Both the position numbers and the translations under genes were made by a program. The notes beneath the pieces were generated by a model. That model was not told the origin of the DNA. It searched no databases and saw nothing but the letters and a program-made list of their open reading frames with translations. From the NCBI GenBank assembly GCA_943370285.1, contig CALRQJ020000003.1, positions 1-64,000 on the forward strand: a DNA stretch of 64,000 bases. The letters are read 5' to 3'. Within the stretch, counting starts at the first letter, position 1, and each line of letters opens with the position of its first letter. The stretch comes from CALRQJ02 sp943370285. GTDB taxonomy: Bacteria; Bacteroidota; Bacteroidia; Chitinophagales; Chitinophagaceae. Shown one piece after another: positions 25,969 through 34,857 of the stretch.

Positions 25969-27672
25969 TTAAACTTCTAACCTCAAAATACAAGAAAGTT
26001 TTAGTTGTTGCAAATACCGTTGTTGTTTGCAATACAAATCTTCTGCTGCTTCTGTTGAGATACATTGAAACGAAATATGTTTACCTATTGAACTTTGTGC
26101 CAGCTTAGGTAAATCAACTGCTGCTACATAGGCCACAACAGGATAACCACCCGTAGTTTGATGGTCGGACATTAATATCAATAAAGAACCATCCGGTAAC
26201 AATTGAACAGTACCCATTACTACTGCAGATGAAATCATTTCTTGCGGTTGAGTAAGTTGGAGTGCTTCGCCAACTAATCGAAATCCCATAGTATTTGAAT
26301 TTATACTGATGCTGAATGTGGATGATAGTAGCATTGCTACTGCATCTTCAGTTAAAAAATCAAAAGCTGGACCTTTAATTATTCTTATCAAATCATCGGC
26401 AGTATAACATGGGGCTAAATTGGCCTTCCAGTTATTTTTTGGCTTTAGGTTTATAAACGATGTGTTATTAAAACCTAGAGTAGCACCTGCTTGCAAAAAG
26501 CTACCATTCCATCCTCCAGCTTTTGCAGGTGGATTGGTAGTGTAACTGTTTAACCATTTAGGAACGTTAAATCCGCCACGAACAGCCAAATAGCAAACCC
26601 TGCCTTGTTTTGGTGCTTTGAATTGAATCACACTACTTCGCTTTGCAGTAAAAACAGTATTGTTGGTGATGGGTTTATCATCTACATAAGCCATAAAATC
26701 TGCACCACTTAATGCCAACAAACAATCTTGTTCTACTATAAACATACTAGCAGGAAAGTGCATTTCTATCACAGCCGCTTCAGCATCATTACCCACTAAA
26801 AAATTAGTTGTAGTAGCCGCTATCATGTCCATACAACTATTCGGCGGAATGCCAAGATGTTGATGACCAAATCTTCCCACAGCTCTTATGGTATCTGCTA
26901 TACCGGCTTTCAAAACTTGTAATCCTTTTGCTGGTGTTGCGGTATTAAACGTATTTGGTTTTTCTTGTTGTAAGCGATGGAATGTTGCTAGTGATATCGC
27001 TTCAAATTGAACTTCATCTCCGGGTAAAAAAAGTGTTGGCGAAGCGTTATGAGCATCAAATAAGTTTAATGGTGTTTGGCCAATGATATTCCAACCACCG
27101 GGAGATGCGAATGGATAAATGCCGGTTTGTTCGCCGGCTATACCTACACTTCCTGCAGCTACAGTTGTTCTTGGTTGTGCTAATCTTGGTGCTGCAATTT
27201 CCGGTACTACTTTACCCATATATGCAAAGCCCGGGAGGAAACCCAACATATACACTTTATAGGTTTTGTTAGTATGAAATGCAATAAATTGTTCAATCGG
27301 TATTTTTCTTTCTGCTGATAACCGAGGTAAATCAATGCCAAGAGAAACATCATAGCAGACGGGTACAGTAATTTTTCTACCTCCTGAAAAATTGTTTGTA
27401 GGTGCATGCAGCAAAGCCTCTTCTAAAACTTGTTGAAATATCGAAAATCCATTAGTAGTCTTATTTATTTTTCGAACTACAAAAGCATCATAAACAATGG
27501 TCACACTATTATAGGCAGGAATAATATCTTTTACACTTTTTAATGATAATTGCTGCAGGTAGTGGTACAGTTGCATTATTTTGTCATAGATAGCATCATC
27601 AATGCTATCACCAACGCTTAATGTAATAGCATTGGTGCCGCAGGGATAGATGGTATAATTGCTTGTTTGCAC
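25969..27672 (-). CDS. Fused 5-oxoprolinase subunits B and C
   Basis: A 567-residue fusion. Residues 1-235 are PxpB (KipI-like): NAITLSVGD at the N terminus, VYMLGFLPGFAYMG, then FASPGGWNIIGQTP. Residues 245 to the end are PxpC (KipA-like): LQVLKAGIADTIRAVGRFG, VYLAVRGGFNV and SDHQTTGGYPVVA. In most bacteria these are separate genes. The GTG at 27672 is the start, since a stop codon directly precedes it in frame. It is the first gene of the operon and lies 70 bases from the divergent TPR-CHAT gene, so their promoters must share that interval. Confidence 0.93.
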   Translation of the reverse strand: MQTSNYTIYPCGTNAITLSVGDSIDDAIYDKIMQLYHYLQQLSLKSVKDIIPAYNSVTIVYDAFVVRKINKTTNGFSIFQQVLEEALLHAPTNNFSGGRKITVPVCYDVSLGIDLPRLSAERKIPIEQFIAFHTNKTYKVYMLGFLPGFAYMGKVVPEIAAPRLAQPRTTVAAGSVGIAGEQTGIYPFASPGGWNIIGQTPLNLFDAHNASPTLFLPGDEVQFEAISLATFHRLQQEKPNTFNTATPAKGLQVLKAGIADTIRAVGRFGHQHLGIPPNSCMDMIAATTTNFLVGNDAEAAVIEMHFPASMFIVEQDCLLALSGADFMAYVDDKPITNNTVFTAKRSSVIQFKAPKQGRVCYLAVRGGFNVPKWLNSYTTNPPAKAGGWNGSFLQAGATLGFNNTSFINLKPKNNWKANLAPCYTADDLIRIIKGPAFDFLTEDAVAMLLSSTFSISINSNTMGFRLVGEALQLTQPQEMISSAVVMGTVQLLPDGSLLILMSDHQTTGGYPVVAYVAAVDLPKLAQSSIGKHISFQCISTEAAEDLYCKQQRYLQQLKLSCILRLEV

Positions 27673-27742
27673 TCATCAAGATTAGGGAAAATTTCAATTG
27701 TTATCAGTAACTTACGGTAGTAAAATTGATAATTACCTAAGT

Positions 27743-30688
27743 ATGAAAATGATTTACACACTTATAGCTACTTGTTGGTGTGTTATTGCTGTTGGTCAAC
27801 AAGTAGATATTGATGAGCTTTATAGAAAAGGTATTACAGCTTATCAAAAAGGAGATAGACAAGCAGCTGCAAACTATTTTAATGCTATTTATCAATATGA
27901 TACTACCCAATCTTTATCATTAGAGTATCTCACTGTTGTTTACAGCCAATTAAATAAATATGATTCAGCTTTGTACAATGCTAAACTGCTTTGTAAAAAA
28001 TTTCCAGATAAAGACGAAGTGTATAGTGGTGCAAGTTTTTATTGTACCCTGCTTAATAAACCTAAGGAAGCTGAAGCATACGGTAAAAGAGCAGTCAAGT
28101 TAAATGATAGAAAATTCAATAATCTGCTAAACTTGGGTCATGCTTATTTATTGCAGTATAAATCTAAAGAAGCGATTTATTGGTATGTAAAAGGGTTAGA
28201 ATGGGTAAATAGTAAGTCTGAATTTGAAAGGGCTTTTCTAGGAGATTTTAAAATGATGGATAGCCTTAAGTTGGTTGACTCGTCATTTTTGAACGCTTTT
28301 GTGAGTGGGCTAAAAGCAGAATTTGCTTCCCTTAATTTACAATCTAAAGCATCTGTATTGTTGGATTCAATTAAAAGCTACGACGGAAAATCCCTTTCCT
28401 CAGTGGAAAGACAAAAGCTTATTGAGTGGAAATTAAACTTTATAGAAGAAGAATGGAAAGCTCCATTAAAACGACTTAATGTTTTGGCCTCATTTTATAC
28501 CGATGTTGGGCTATATGAATATGGCACTAGGCGTAATAGGTCTGTTGCTATTACCGATTATATCAATTTTGCAGCCGGTATTTATATGAATGCAAAAGAT
28601 AGTTTAGCGTTGGCAAAGTTTTATGATTTAATGTCTTATAACTTTTTAGTGTATTTAAAATCCGAAAATGAATATGTAAAATCAAACGATGCTTACGATT
28701 ATGCTGTAGAAGCAAAGGAATTGGTAGATAAATATGGACTAGTTGAATTAAAAACAGATATTTTGTCGCAGTTGGCAGAGGTTTGTTTGCAAAATGATAG
28801 AGATAAAGAGGCGATAGCTTATTTACATCAATTATTGAATTGGGGTGATAAAATAAAGGACGGGGAGGCTATTTTTAAAGCTGCCAATAAATTATCAATA
28901 TACTATGACGAAAAAGGAAATTCAGATTCTGCTTTGATATATGATTCTAAGGCTTTGTCTGTAATAAACTTTTCGGGTCTCAATAAAGAGAGTATTTTAA
29001 AAGCAGAAACAAATAGTTTATTGTTAAAATTACAAACAAAAAAATACTTTAATATATCTATCTTGAATGAAGCAAAAAATGTATTGGCTCGTACTAAACC
29101 TTACGAAACAGATAGCTATTCGGACTTGTGTGAAATAATTGGAACATCATATGCTAACTTAAAAATCAACGACTCAGCCTATACATATTATAAAAAAGCA
29201 GTTGAAAGTTTTATCAGCTACAGTAAGTATAAAGAAAGACAGAGTAAGAAAAACGTAACATCAATAGTGAGCGACGAAAGGCAAACTTCAATTTGGGGTT
29301 TAGCAGATATAGCAGCACAAAGGGGTGATTATAAAGATCTATTTTATTGGATGGAAAAGATGAAAGATAATACCCTTCGATTTTTCATTAGTTATCAATA
29401 CCAGCCTGAATATGTTACACCGCTTGATACCGCAAGAAAATTATTACCTGCCAATGCAGCTGCAATTACATTTACAGCAAATATTAGGACAGTATCCCCT
29501 GGATTAGCTTTTTCCAAAGACAAACAGTCCATTTCGTGGATTAATCAAGATACCGTACTCTCTATAATCAAAAAGCAAGGACTCATTAAATCTTTTCAGC
29601 AACTCGAATTGCTTACCCAACAAAAAGCTACAACTTACAAAGATTCTATTGGTAAAGCTTTACAGTTGCCATTAATGCAGTTTTTCTATCTCAGCAATGT
29701 CAATCCCAATGCATCAAGGGGTGTGGTTACTTTGAAAAGGGCTGATGATAATACGTCAAAAGAGTTGGCAGCAGAAAAAAGTAAACTTTCTCACCTGTTG
29801 TATGATATTTATATCAAACCATTTGAAAATGTTATAAAAGATAAAAAAACATTATATATTTCTGCTGACTTTCTGCAACACTTTATTCCCTTTGAAACAT
29901 TACTTATGCCTGATGGCAGATATTTAGGCGAAGTGTATGATGTAATCTATACCCCCGGGTTTACGATTAACGAATACTTAAATGATAGGATTTATAATAA
30001 AGGTAGTTCTATCATTGCAGCGGGTAATCCAGATTATACCACATACAAGCCAGAAAAATTAAACGGCAGAGCATTAGACTTTAGTAATTATGGTATTACA
30101 TCTTGGAACGATTTGCCGGGCACAAAACAAGAGTTAGATATGCTTAAAGCAGCGTTTGATTCCGTAACAGTCATTACCCAAAATGAGCTTACTGAAACCA
30201 AATTGAAACAGATTAGTATCACGGAACAATTGAAAAACGCAGCTATTCTTCATTTTGCATTACATGGTTTAGGTGGTGTAGCCACTGCGAAAGAAGATAA
30301 TTCTTTAGTCGTAAGTGAACCGGTTGGTGGTAAAGAAGATGGACTACTGCAATTTTTTGAAGCAGCTGATTTATCTATTCAACCTCGTTTGGTTTGTCTA
30401 TCGGCCTGCGAAACAGGTTTAGGCATGATTGGTAAAGACGGCTCTTTCTCTACTATGGGCACTGCTTTTTTAGTAGCCGGTGCAAAAGCAGTATTGGTAA
30501 CCAATTGGAAAATTGATGATGCTGCAACTGCTTTATTTATGAAAGATGTTTACCGTCAAATCAAGACGGCTGCCATTGATTTTCCTGAAGCTATTGGCAA
30601 TACCAAACGAAAATTCATTAAAGGCGATTTCGGCGAAACCTATAAAAAGCCCTATTACTGGGCACCATTCAAATATTTTGGCAATTAA
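27743..30688 (+). CDS. Exported TPR-CHAT peptidase-like protein
   Basis: A 981-residue protein started at the ATG at 27743, because MKMIYTLIATCWCVIAVGQQ is a signal peptide; the TTG further upstream is less likely. TPR-like repeats fill about 25-590 (YRKGITAYQKGDRQAAANYF is the first). A CHAT domain covers about 680-981 and keeps the clan CD dyad: His841 in HFALHG and Cys889 in LSACETG, followed by GTAFLVAGAKAVLVTNW. CHAT proteins are caspase-related peptidases, and some act in phage defence in the cytoplasm; the signal peptide argues for a periplasmic role here. A TAAAATTG box at 27721 with ATTG 20 bases before it may be the promoter. Confidence 0.87.
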   Translation: MKMIYTLIATCWCVIAVGQQVDIDELYRKGITAYQKGDRQAAANYFNAIYQYDTTQSLSLEYLTVVYSQLNKYDSALYNAKLLCKKFPDKDEVYSGASFYCTLLNKPKEAEAYGKRAVKLNDRKFNNLLNLGHAYLLQYKSKEAIYWYVKGLEWVNSKSEFERAFLGDFKMMDSLKLVDSSFLNAFVSGLKAEFASLNLQSKASVLLDSIKSYDGKSLSSVERQKLIEWKLNFIEEEWKAPLKRLNVLASFYTDVGLYEYGTRRNRSVAITDYINFAAGIYMNAKDSLALAKFYDLMSYNFLVYLKSENEYVKSNDAYDYAVEAKELVDKYGLVELKTDILSQLAEVCLQNDRDKEAIAYLHQLLNWGDKIKDGEAIFKAANKLSIYYDEKGNSDSALIYDSKALSVINFSGLNKESILKAETNSLLLKLQTKKYFNISILNEAKNVLARTKPYETDSYSDLCEIIGTSYANLKINDSAYTYYKKAVESFISYSKYKERQSKKNVTSIVSDERQTSIWGLADIAAQRGDYKDLFYWMEKMKDNTLRFFISYQYQPEYVTPLDTARKLLPANAAAITFTANIRTVSPGLAFSKDKQSISWINQDTVLSIIKKQGLIKSFQQLELLTQQKATTYKDSIGKALQLPLMQFFYLSNVNPNASRGVVTLKRADDNTSKELAAEKSKLSHLLYDIYIKPFENVIKDKKTLYISADFLQHFIPFETLLMPDGRYLGEVYDVIYTPGFTINEYLNDRIYNKGSSIIAAGNPDYTTYKPEKLNGRALDFSNYGITSWNDLPGTKQELDMLKAAFDSVTVITQNELTETKLKQISITEQLKNAAILHFALHGLGGVATAKEDNSLVVSEPVGGKEDGLLQFFEAADLSIQPRLVCLSACETGLGMIGKDGSFSTMGTAFLVAGAKAVLVTNWKIDDAATALFMKDVYRQIKTAAIDFPEAIGNTKRKFIKGDFGETYKKPYYWAPFKYFGN

Positions 30689-30752
30689 TGCTGTATTTTC
30701 AAAAGGTTTGACTCCTAAAAAACAGAACCTAACAAAACAAATACAGAATATG

Positions 30753-30760
30753 TACATTTG
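30753..30760 (+). promoter_or_regulatory. Putative -7 box for the 72-residue gene
   Basis: TACATTTG fits TAnnTTTG exactly and ends 24 bases before the ATG at 30785. The expected -33 position is TAAC, so the match is partial. Confidence 0.4.
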
Positions 30761-30784
30761 CCGCAATAAAGAAAACTACAGGAT

Positions 30785-31003
30785 ATGACTATCGAGCAAT
30801 TTAAAACATTGTCACACGAACAAAAACTAACAGAAATTAAATACAACGGTGCTTTATTAGGCCCTTACGAACGTAATAGTGAAGATGGTGGTAAGAAAAC
30901 CCCAGGCGATATTTATGAAGTGCATGATTTTTGGGTGTACTTGAGCGATGATGAAAGTATTGTTGTGCCAAGTCGCCGTAACCCCTTACCCGAAATAGAA
31001 TAA
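30785..31003 (+). CDS. Small protein of unknown function (72 residues)
   Basis: I do not recognise this gene. It is a 72-residue hydrophilic protein with no signal peptide or membrane segment. It opens with an amphipathic helix-like part (TIEQFKTLSHEQKLTEI), then a beta-like part containing GALLGPYERN and VHDFWVYLSDDESIVVPSRR. It has its own putative promoter box and is followed by a strong terminator. Those two elements and the clean start support it being real rather than chance. Confidence 0.6.
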   Translation: MTIEQFKTLSHEQKLTEIKYNGALLGPYERNSEDGGKKTPGDIYEVHDFWVYLSDDESIVVPSRRNPLPEIE

Positions 31004-31028
31004 TCGATTTTGCTATAAGTAAAAAAAG

Positions 31029-31062
31029 AAAGAGGCAGTTGTTTGTAACAACCGCCTCTTTT
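31029..31062. terminator. Bidirectional hairpin terminator
   Basis: AGAGGCAGTTGTT and AACAACCGCCTCT form a 13-base stem with one mismatch around a TGT loop (31031-31059). A-rich and T-rich flanks on either side suit both the 72-residue gene and the convergent hsp20 gene. Confidence 0.8.
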
Positions 31063-31106
31063 GTCGTTTGGAGATATCTAACTCCCCCCATTGCTCAATC
31101 TTACAA

Positions 31107-31556
31107 CTATTTCACTGTTATTTTTTTGCTGTTTTTTACTGCATCTTCTACCAATTTGGGCACATGAATTTTCAATATGCCATCTTCGTAGCCGGCTGTA
31201 ATAGCAGCAGTATCTACATGTTCAGGAAGCGTAAAACTGCGGCTGAAACTGCTAAAATTATACTCTCTTCTGGTGAGTTGGCCTTTCTCGTCTTTGTTTT
31301 CTTCTTCCTTTTCGGTTTCAGCAGAAATCAGCAGTATATTATATGGCAGTAATTCTAGTTTAAAGTCTTCCTTCTTCATACCAGGTACGGCCATCTCAAT
31401 GTCAAAATGCTGAATGGCTTCCAGCACATTAACCGCAGGAATGGTAGTACCCAACTGTATTTTGTTGATATGATCTGTACCAAAAAACTCATCAATAAGA
31501 GAGGAGAAAGAAGGCATTAATGGGCTTTCTTTTTTTACGTTTACCAGTGTTGACAT
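31107..31556 (-). CDS. Hsp20/alpha-crystallin small heat-shock protein
   Basis: A 149-residue holding chaperone. The alpha-crystallin domain spans about 45-140: FDIEMAVPGMKKEDFKLEL near its start, EYNFSSFSRSFTLPEHVD in the middle, and the closing YEDGILKIHVPKL motif. The short tail ends in KKITVK, close to the usual I-x-I/V anchor. It keeps unfolded proteins soluble in the cytoplasm. The gene is alone, convergent with the 72-residue gene and divergent from GHL10 copy 2. No CIRCE or other heat-shock operator was recognised upstream. Confidence 0.94.
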   Translation of the reverse strand: MSTLVNVKKESPLMPSFSSLIDEFFGTDHINKIQLGTTIPAVNVLEAIQHFDIEMAVPGMKKEDFKLELLPYNILLISAETEKEEENKDEKGQLTRREYNFSSFSRSFTLPEHVDTAAITAGYEDGILKIHVPKLVEDAVKNSKKITVK

Positions 31557-31754
31557 AACCGTATATTTTAAAGGTTAAAGAATATAGGTTGTACCGGTTT
31601 TCGAATGCATTTTTTCGGGTAATAAAATTACCACAAGCACTGCTCAAAAAATATGATGTTCGTCATCTTATTTGGGCAGAAAATCTATTTGCAACATTAT
31701 TTTCAATTACTTTTAATGCCACAACTGATTGCCCCATCCTTTAAATACAACGCC

Positions 31755-33266
31755 ATGATTAGTCGCCGGTTAATCTTAAGTTTAGCCTGTTTGTCAGCAA
31801 GCTTTTTAATCGCTTGTAACAGCGCTAAAAAAGCAGGTTCTATTAGCAATAACAACACTGTACCTGCTGTAAAAGCACAAGCTGAATTTAGGGCTGCATG
31901 GGTGGCAACTGTTGCCAATATCAATTGGCCGTCTAAGCCGGGTTTATCTACTGCCGAACAACAAAAAGAAGCGATTGAACTACTCGATTACTTGAAAGAC
32001 AATCGATATAATGCTGTTATTTTTCAGGTGCGGCCACAGGCCGATGCTTTGTATAAAAGCGAGTTGGAACCTTGGTCTTATTACTTGACCGGAAAGCAAG
32101 GACAAGCCCCATCGCCTTTTTACGACCCATTGCAGTTTTGGATTGATGCAGCCCACGACCGTGGATTAGAATTGCATGTTTGGTTGAATCCATACCGAGC
32201 ACATCATGTCAGTGGAAAAGAGGTTAGCGATCAATCGGTAGTAAAAACAAAATCAGACTTGGTCGTAAAACTGAAGGAAGGCTATTGGTGGTTCGATCCG
32301 GCTAAAAAAGGCACACAAGACCATGGTGTAAATGTAGTAATGGATATTGTAAAAAGATATGATATTGATGGCGTACATTTTGATGATTATTTTTATCCTT
32401 ATCCATCGTATAATGGCAATGCCGATTTTCCGGATGATGATAGCTGGAAAGCCTATCAGCAAAATGGCGGCAAACTAAGCCGTGGCGATTGGCGCCGCAA
32501 TAGTGTGAATGTATTTATTGAACGATTATACAAAGCCATTAAAGCAGAAAAAAAACAGGTGAAGTTTGGACTAAGTCCGTTTGGTATTTGGCGGCCGGGG
32601 TACCCTGCTTCTATCGAAGGATTTGACCAATACGACCAACTCTATGCCGATGCTAAATTATGGCTGAACAAAGGTTGGATAGATTATTTTGCGCCGCAAC
32701 TCTATTGGCCTATAAATAAAATTCCACAGAGTTATCCGGTATTGTTGGGTTGGTGGCAAAGTGAAAATACCCTGCAACGACATTTATGGCCGGGCATTAG
32801 TTTAGGAAGAGATACGAGTGCTAGAAACGTCAATGAAATGTTGAGTCAGATTATGATTAGCAGAGGTATTTTACCGCAGAGTCCGGGTATTGTGCATTGG
32901 AATATTCATTCGCTTACCAAAAATCCAAACATGACCAAAGCCTTTGCCGATGGTCCATATAAAAAAGATGCATTAGTACCGCCAAGCCCTTGGTTAGATG
33001 ATGCCCCGCCTGCTAAACCAAATCTTGCCACAGCAGCCGAAGGCGATAATCTACGGATGAGTTGGAGCAGTACTAGTAACGATGTTTTTAGATGGGTAGT
33101 GTATATGCAATACGGCAATAGCTGGACGTATCAAATCTTTAATCGCAACGATAGACAAACACTTATACCACTCAAAAACAATAGTAAAGCTACTTTACAA
33201 ACGATAGCTATTACAGCGGTAGACAGAACCGGTAATGAAAGTGAAAAGGTGGTGGGGAAGTGGTGA
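31755..33266 (+). CDS. GHL10-family glycosyl hydrolase, lipoprotein (copy 2)
   Basis: A 503-residue lipoprotein started at the ATG at 31755, as ILSLACLSASFLIACNS gives a lipobox (LIAC). The longer frame would place 34 extra residues before it. The GHL10 barrel is clear: FRAAWVATVANINWPS, VIFQVRPQADALY, LHVWLNPYRA, VDGVHFDDYFYPYP and FGLSPFGIWRP. A fibronectin-like C-terminal domain follows. It is a paralogue of the protein at 22575-24047, which has an ordinary signal peptide, so the two probably act in different places. Possible substrate is denuded peptidoglycan glycan, by analogy with DigH. The DUF2971 gene starts 7 bases downstream. Confidence 0.88.
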   Translation: MISRRLILSLACLSASFLIACNSAKKAGSISNNNTVPAVKAQAEFRAAWVATVANINWPSKPGLSTAEQQKEAIELLDYLKDNRYNAVIFQVRPQADALYKSELEPWSYYLTGKQGQAPSPFYDPLQFWIDAAHDRGLELHVWLNPYRAHHVSGKEVSDQSVVKTKSDLVVKLKEGYWWFDPAKKGTQDHGVNVVMDIVKRYDIDGVHFDDYFYPYPSYNGNADFPDDDSWKAYQQNGGKLSRGDWRRNSVNVFIERLYKAIKAEKKQVKFGLSPFGIWRPGYPASIEGFDQYDQLYADAKLWLNKGWIDYFAPQLYWPINKIPQSYPVLLGWWQSENTLQRHLWPGISLGRDTSARNVNEMLSQIMISRGILPQSPGIVHWNIHSLTKNPNMTKAFADGPYKKDALVPPSPWLDDAPPAKPNLATAAEGDNLRMSWSSTSNDVFRWVVYMQYGNSWTYQIFNRNDRQTLIPLKNNSKATLQTIAITAVDRTGNESEKVVGKW

Positions 33267-33273
33267 TAAAAAA

Positions 33274-34314
33274 ATGATTATGAGTCCAGATCAAACTCGA
33301 GAAATTACAAGAGACTTAGAAAATGAGTTAAAAGGTCTTTATCCAAATTTAGAATTTGGAAACAGTCATCTTTCAAGTTATAACGAAAAGGTTGCTTCTC
33401 ATATTTATGATTTTAAAGTTGACCAAAAAGCACTGAATGGACTTGAATATCAATTAAATGAGGAAAAAGAGTTTATACATTACACTTCTTTAGAAGCTTT
33501 ATTTGGAATAATTCATACCCAAAAAATCCGACTATATAATTTATTCAATCAGAATGATCCATTTGAATTCAACTATCTATTAAACAATGCGTCTGTTGGT
33601 TTATCTGAAATGGAAATCAATAAATTCAAAAAGAGTCTATTCTTATTATGCTTTTGCCGTTATTCTGAGATATTAAAAGATGATTTTAATCTTTGGCGAT
33701 TGTATGGAAATAATGGGAATGGTGTAGGGATTGTTTTTGAACTAGAAAATATAGAGAATGAATGGTCTGATTTTTTGATTGGAAAAGTACTATATGGAAC
33801 TTCAAATGCAGCGTATAAAAAACTTGATGTAGCAATAGAAATTATTAATAATTACATCAATAACAAAGGTCTTCAACTTGATAGACTTCCCAAATTGATT
33901 GGTTATTTACTTCTGTTTCATAAGCATGATATCTGGTCTGTAGAAAATGAATACAGATTAATGGGTTTCTTGGAATATGATAAATTTTATCAACCGATTA
34001 ATAATTACTCAAATCCTTTTGAGCGTTCATTAAGACCATTAATAAGCAAAACAGGAATTGAAACTGCTTTCATTGAATTCCCATTATCCACCTACTTAGA
34101 AGAAGGTCTAATTATAAAGGACGATTATGAAGCACATATCATAGATAAACAAGTCATTCCAAAATTGAGAATAAAAAAAGTAGTTTTAGGTTATAATATT
34201 TCTGAAAAAACTTCTAATAGAATCAAAGAATTGCTATTACATTATTCGGTTAAAAAAATTCACAACCTAATTCCTGTTGAACATTCTAGATTTACAAGTT
34301 TATTTCAAGGTTAA
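33274..34314 (+). CDS. DUF2971-family protein
   Basis: A 346-residue cytoplasmic protein, starting at the ATG at 33274 (or the ATG two codons later). It shows the DUF2971 layout: FIHYTSLEALFGIIHTQKIRLYN near the N terminus, NDPFEF, then SEILKDDFNLWRLYGNNGNGVGIVFE and a later EYRL motif. The family's biochemical role is unsettled; the spacing of HYT, the central strand and the EYR motif recalls ADP-ribosyltransferase-like folds, but I cannot show it. The base composition is visibly more AT-rich than the flanking genes, which hints at acquisition. It follows GHL10 copy 2 by 7 bases although the products share no obvious task. Confidence 0.7.
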   Translation: MIMSPDQTREITRDLENELKGLYPNLEFGNSHLSSYNEKVASHIYDFKVDQKALNGLEYQLNEEKEFIHYTSLEALFGIIHTQKIRLYNLFNQNDPFEFNYLLNNASVGLSEMEINKFKKSLFLLCFCRYSEILKDDFNLWRLYGNNGNGVGIVFELENIENEWSDFLIGKVLYGTSNAAYKKLDVAIEIINNYINNKGLQLDRLPKLIGYLLLFHKHDIWSVENEYRLMGFLEYDKFYQPINNYSNPFERSLRPLISKTGIETAFIEFPLSTYLEEGLIIKDDYEAHIIDKQVIPKLRIKKVVLGYNISEKTSNRIKELLLHYSVKKIHNLIPVEHSRFTSLFQG

Positions 34315-34327
34315 CTGGCAAAATCAA

Positions 34328-34789
34328 TTACTCCCCCGTAAAATCAAAATTCTGTTTATTGTATTTACCATTTTTTCTGCCTTCAATACTGGCGAATAGT
34401 TGATTTTTTATTTTTCGATAGGCAATACGTTGCGGAAAATCATGTTCCGGATTTTCACTAATAAACTCGGTGCCTTTAAGTAGAATGATTTTGAATGCAA
34501 CGGGTTGTCCGGCATTTTGATTGTTCACCGTAGGTATATAATACCAATCCCCTTTTCTAAAAGCCAATGCTATGCTTTCTTGCGGAATGGTATCGGTTCC
34601 GTTTTTTATAAATACACTTTTTCCGATAAGTATACTATCATTCAATACCTGCCATTGTTCCAATATTATATTGTTGCCTGCTTGAATTTTCCAATTGCCT
34701 ACCATCCATTTTAGGGCATCGGATTTTTGGCAATATCCAAAAGCACAAAAGCATACAATGGCAGTAATAGTTATCATTAATCGTTTCAT
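34328..34789 (-). CDS. DUF6265-type exported protein
   Basis: A 153-residue protein with signal peptide MKRLMITITAIVCFCAFGYC, which fixes the start at 34789 and not at the longer frame. The mature part begins with LKWMVGNWKIQ and contains LAFRKGDWYYIPTV and ENPEHDFPQRIAYR, typical of a lipocalin-like DUF6265 beta-barrel. It probably binds a small hydrophobic ligand, but this is guesswork. It is 68 bases behind the AraC-type gene on the same strand and may be co-transcribed with or controlled by it. Confidence 0.72.
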   Translation of the reverse strand: MKRLMITITAIVCFCAFGYCQKSDALKWMVGNWKIQAGNNIILEQWQVLNDSILIGKSVFIKNGTDTIPQESIALAFRKGDWYYIPTVNNQNAGQPVAFKIILLKGTEFISENPEHDFPQRIAYRKIKNQLFASIEGRKNGKYNKQNFDFTGE

Positions 34790-34857
34790 ACATGAATTAT
34801 TTAATGAAGCAAATTTGATGCTTAGGCTACACTGAAAATTGTAAAATTGCGACAATA

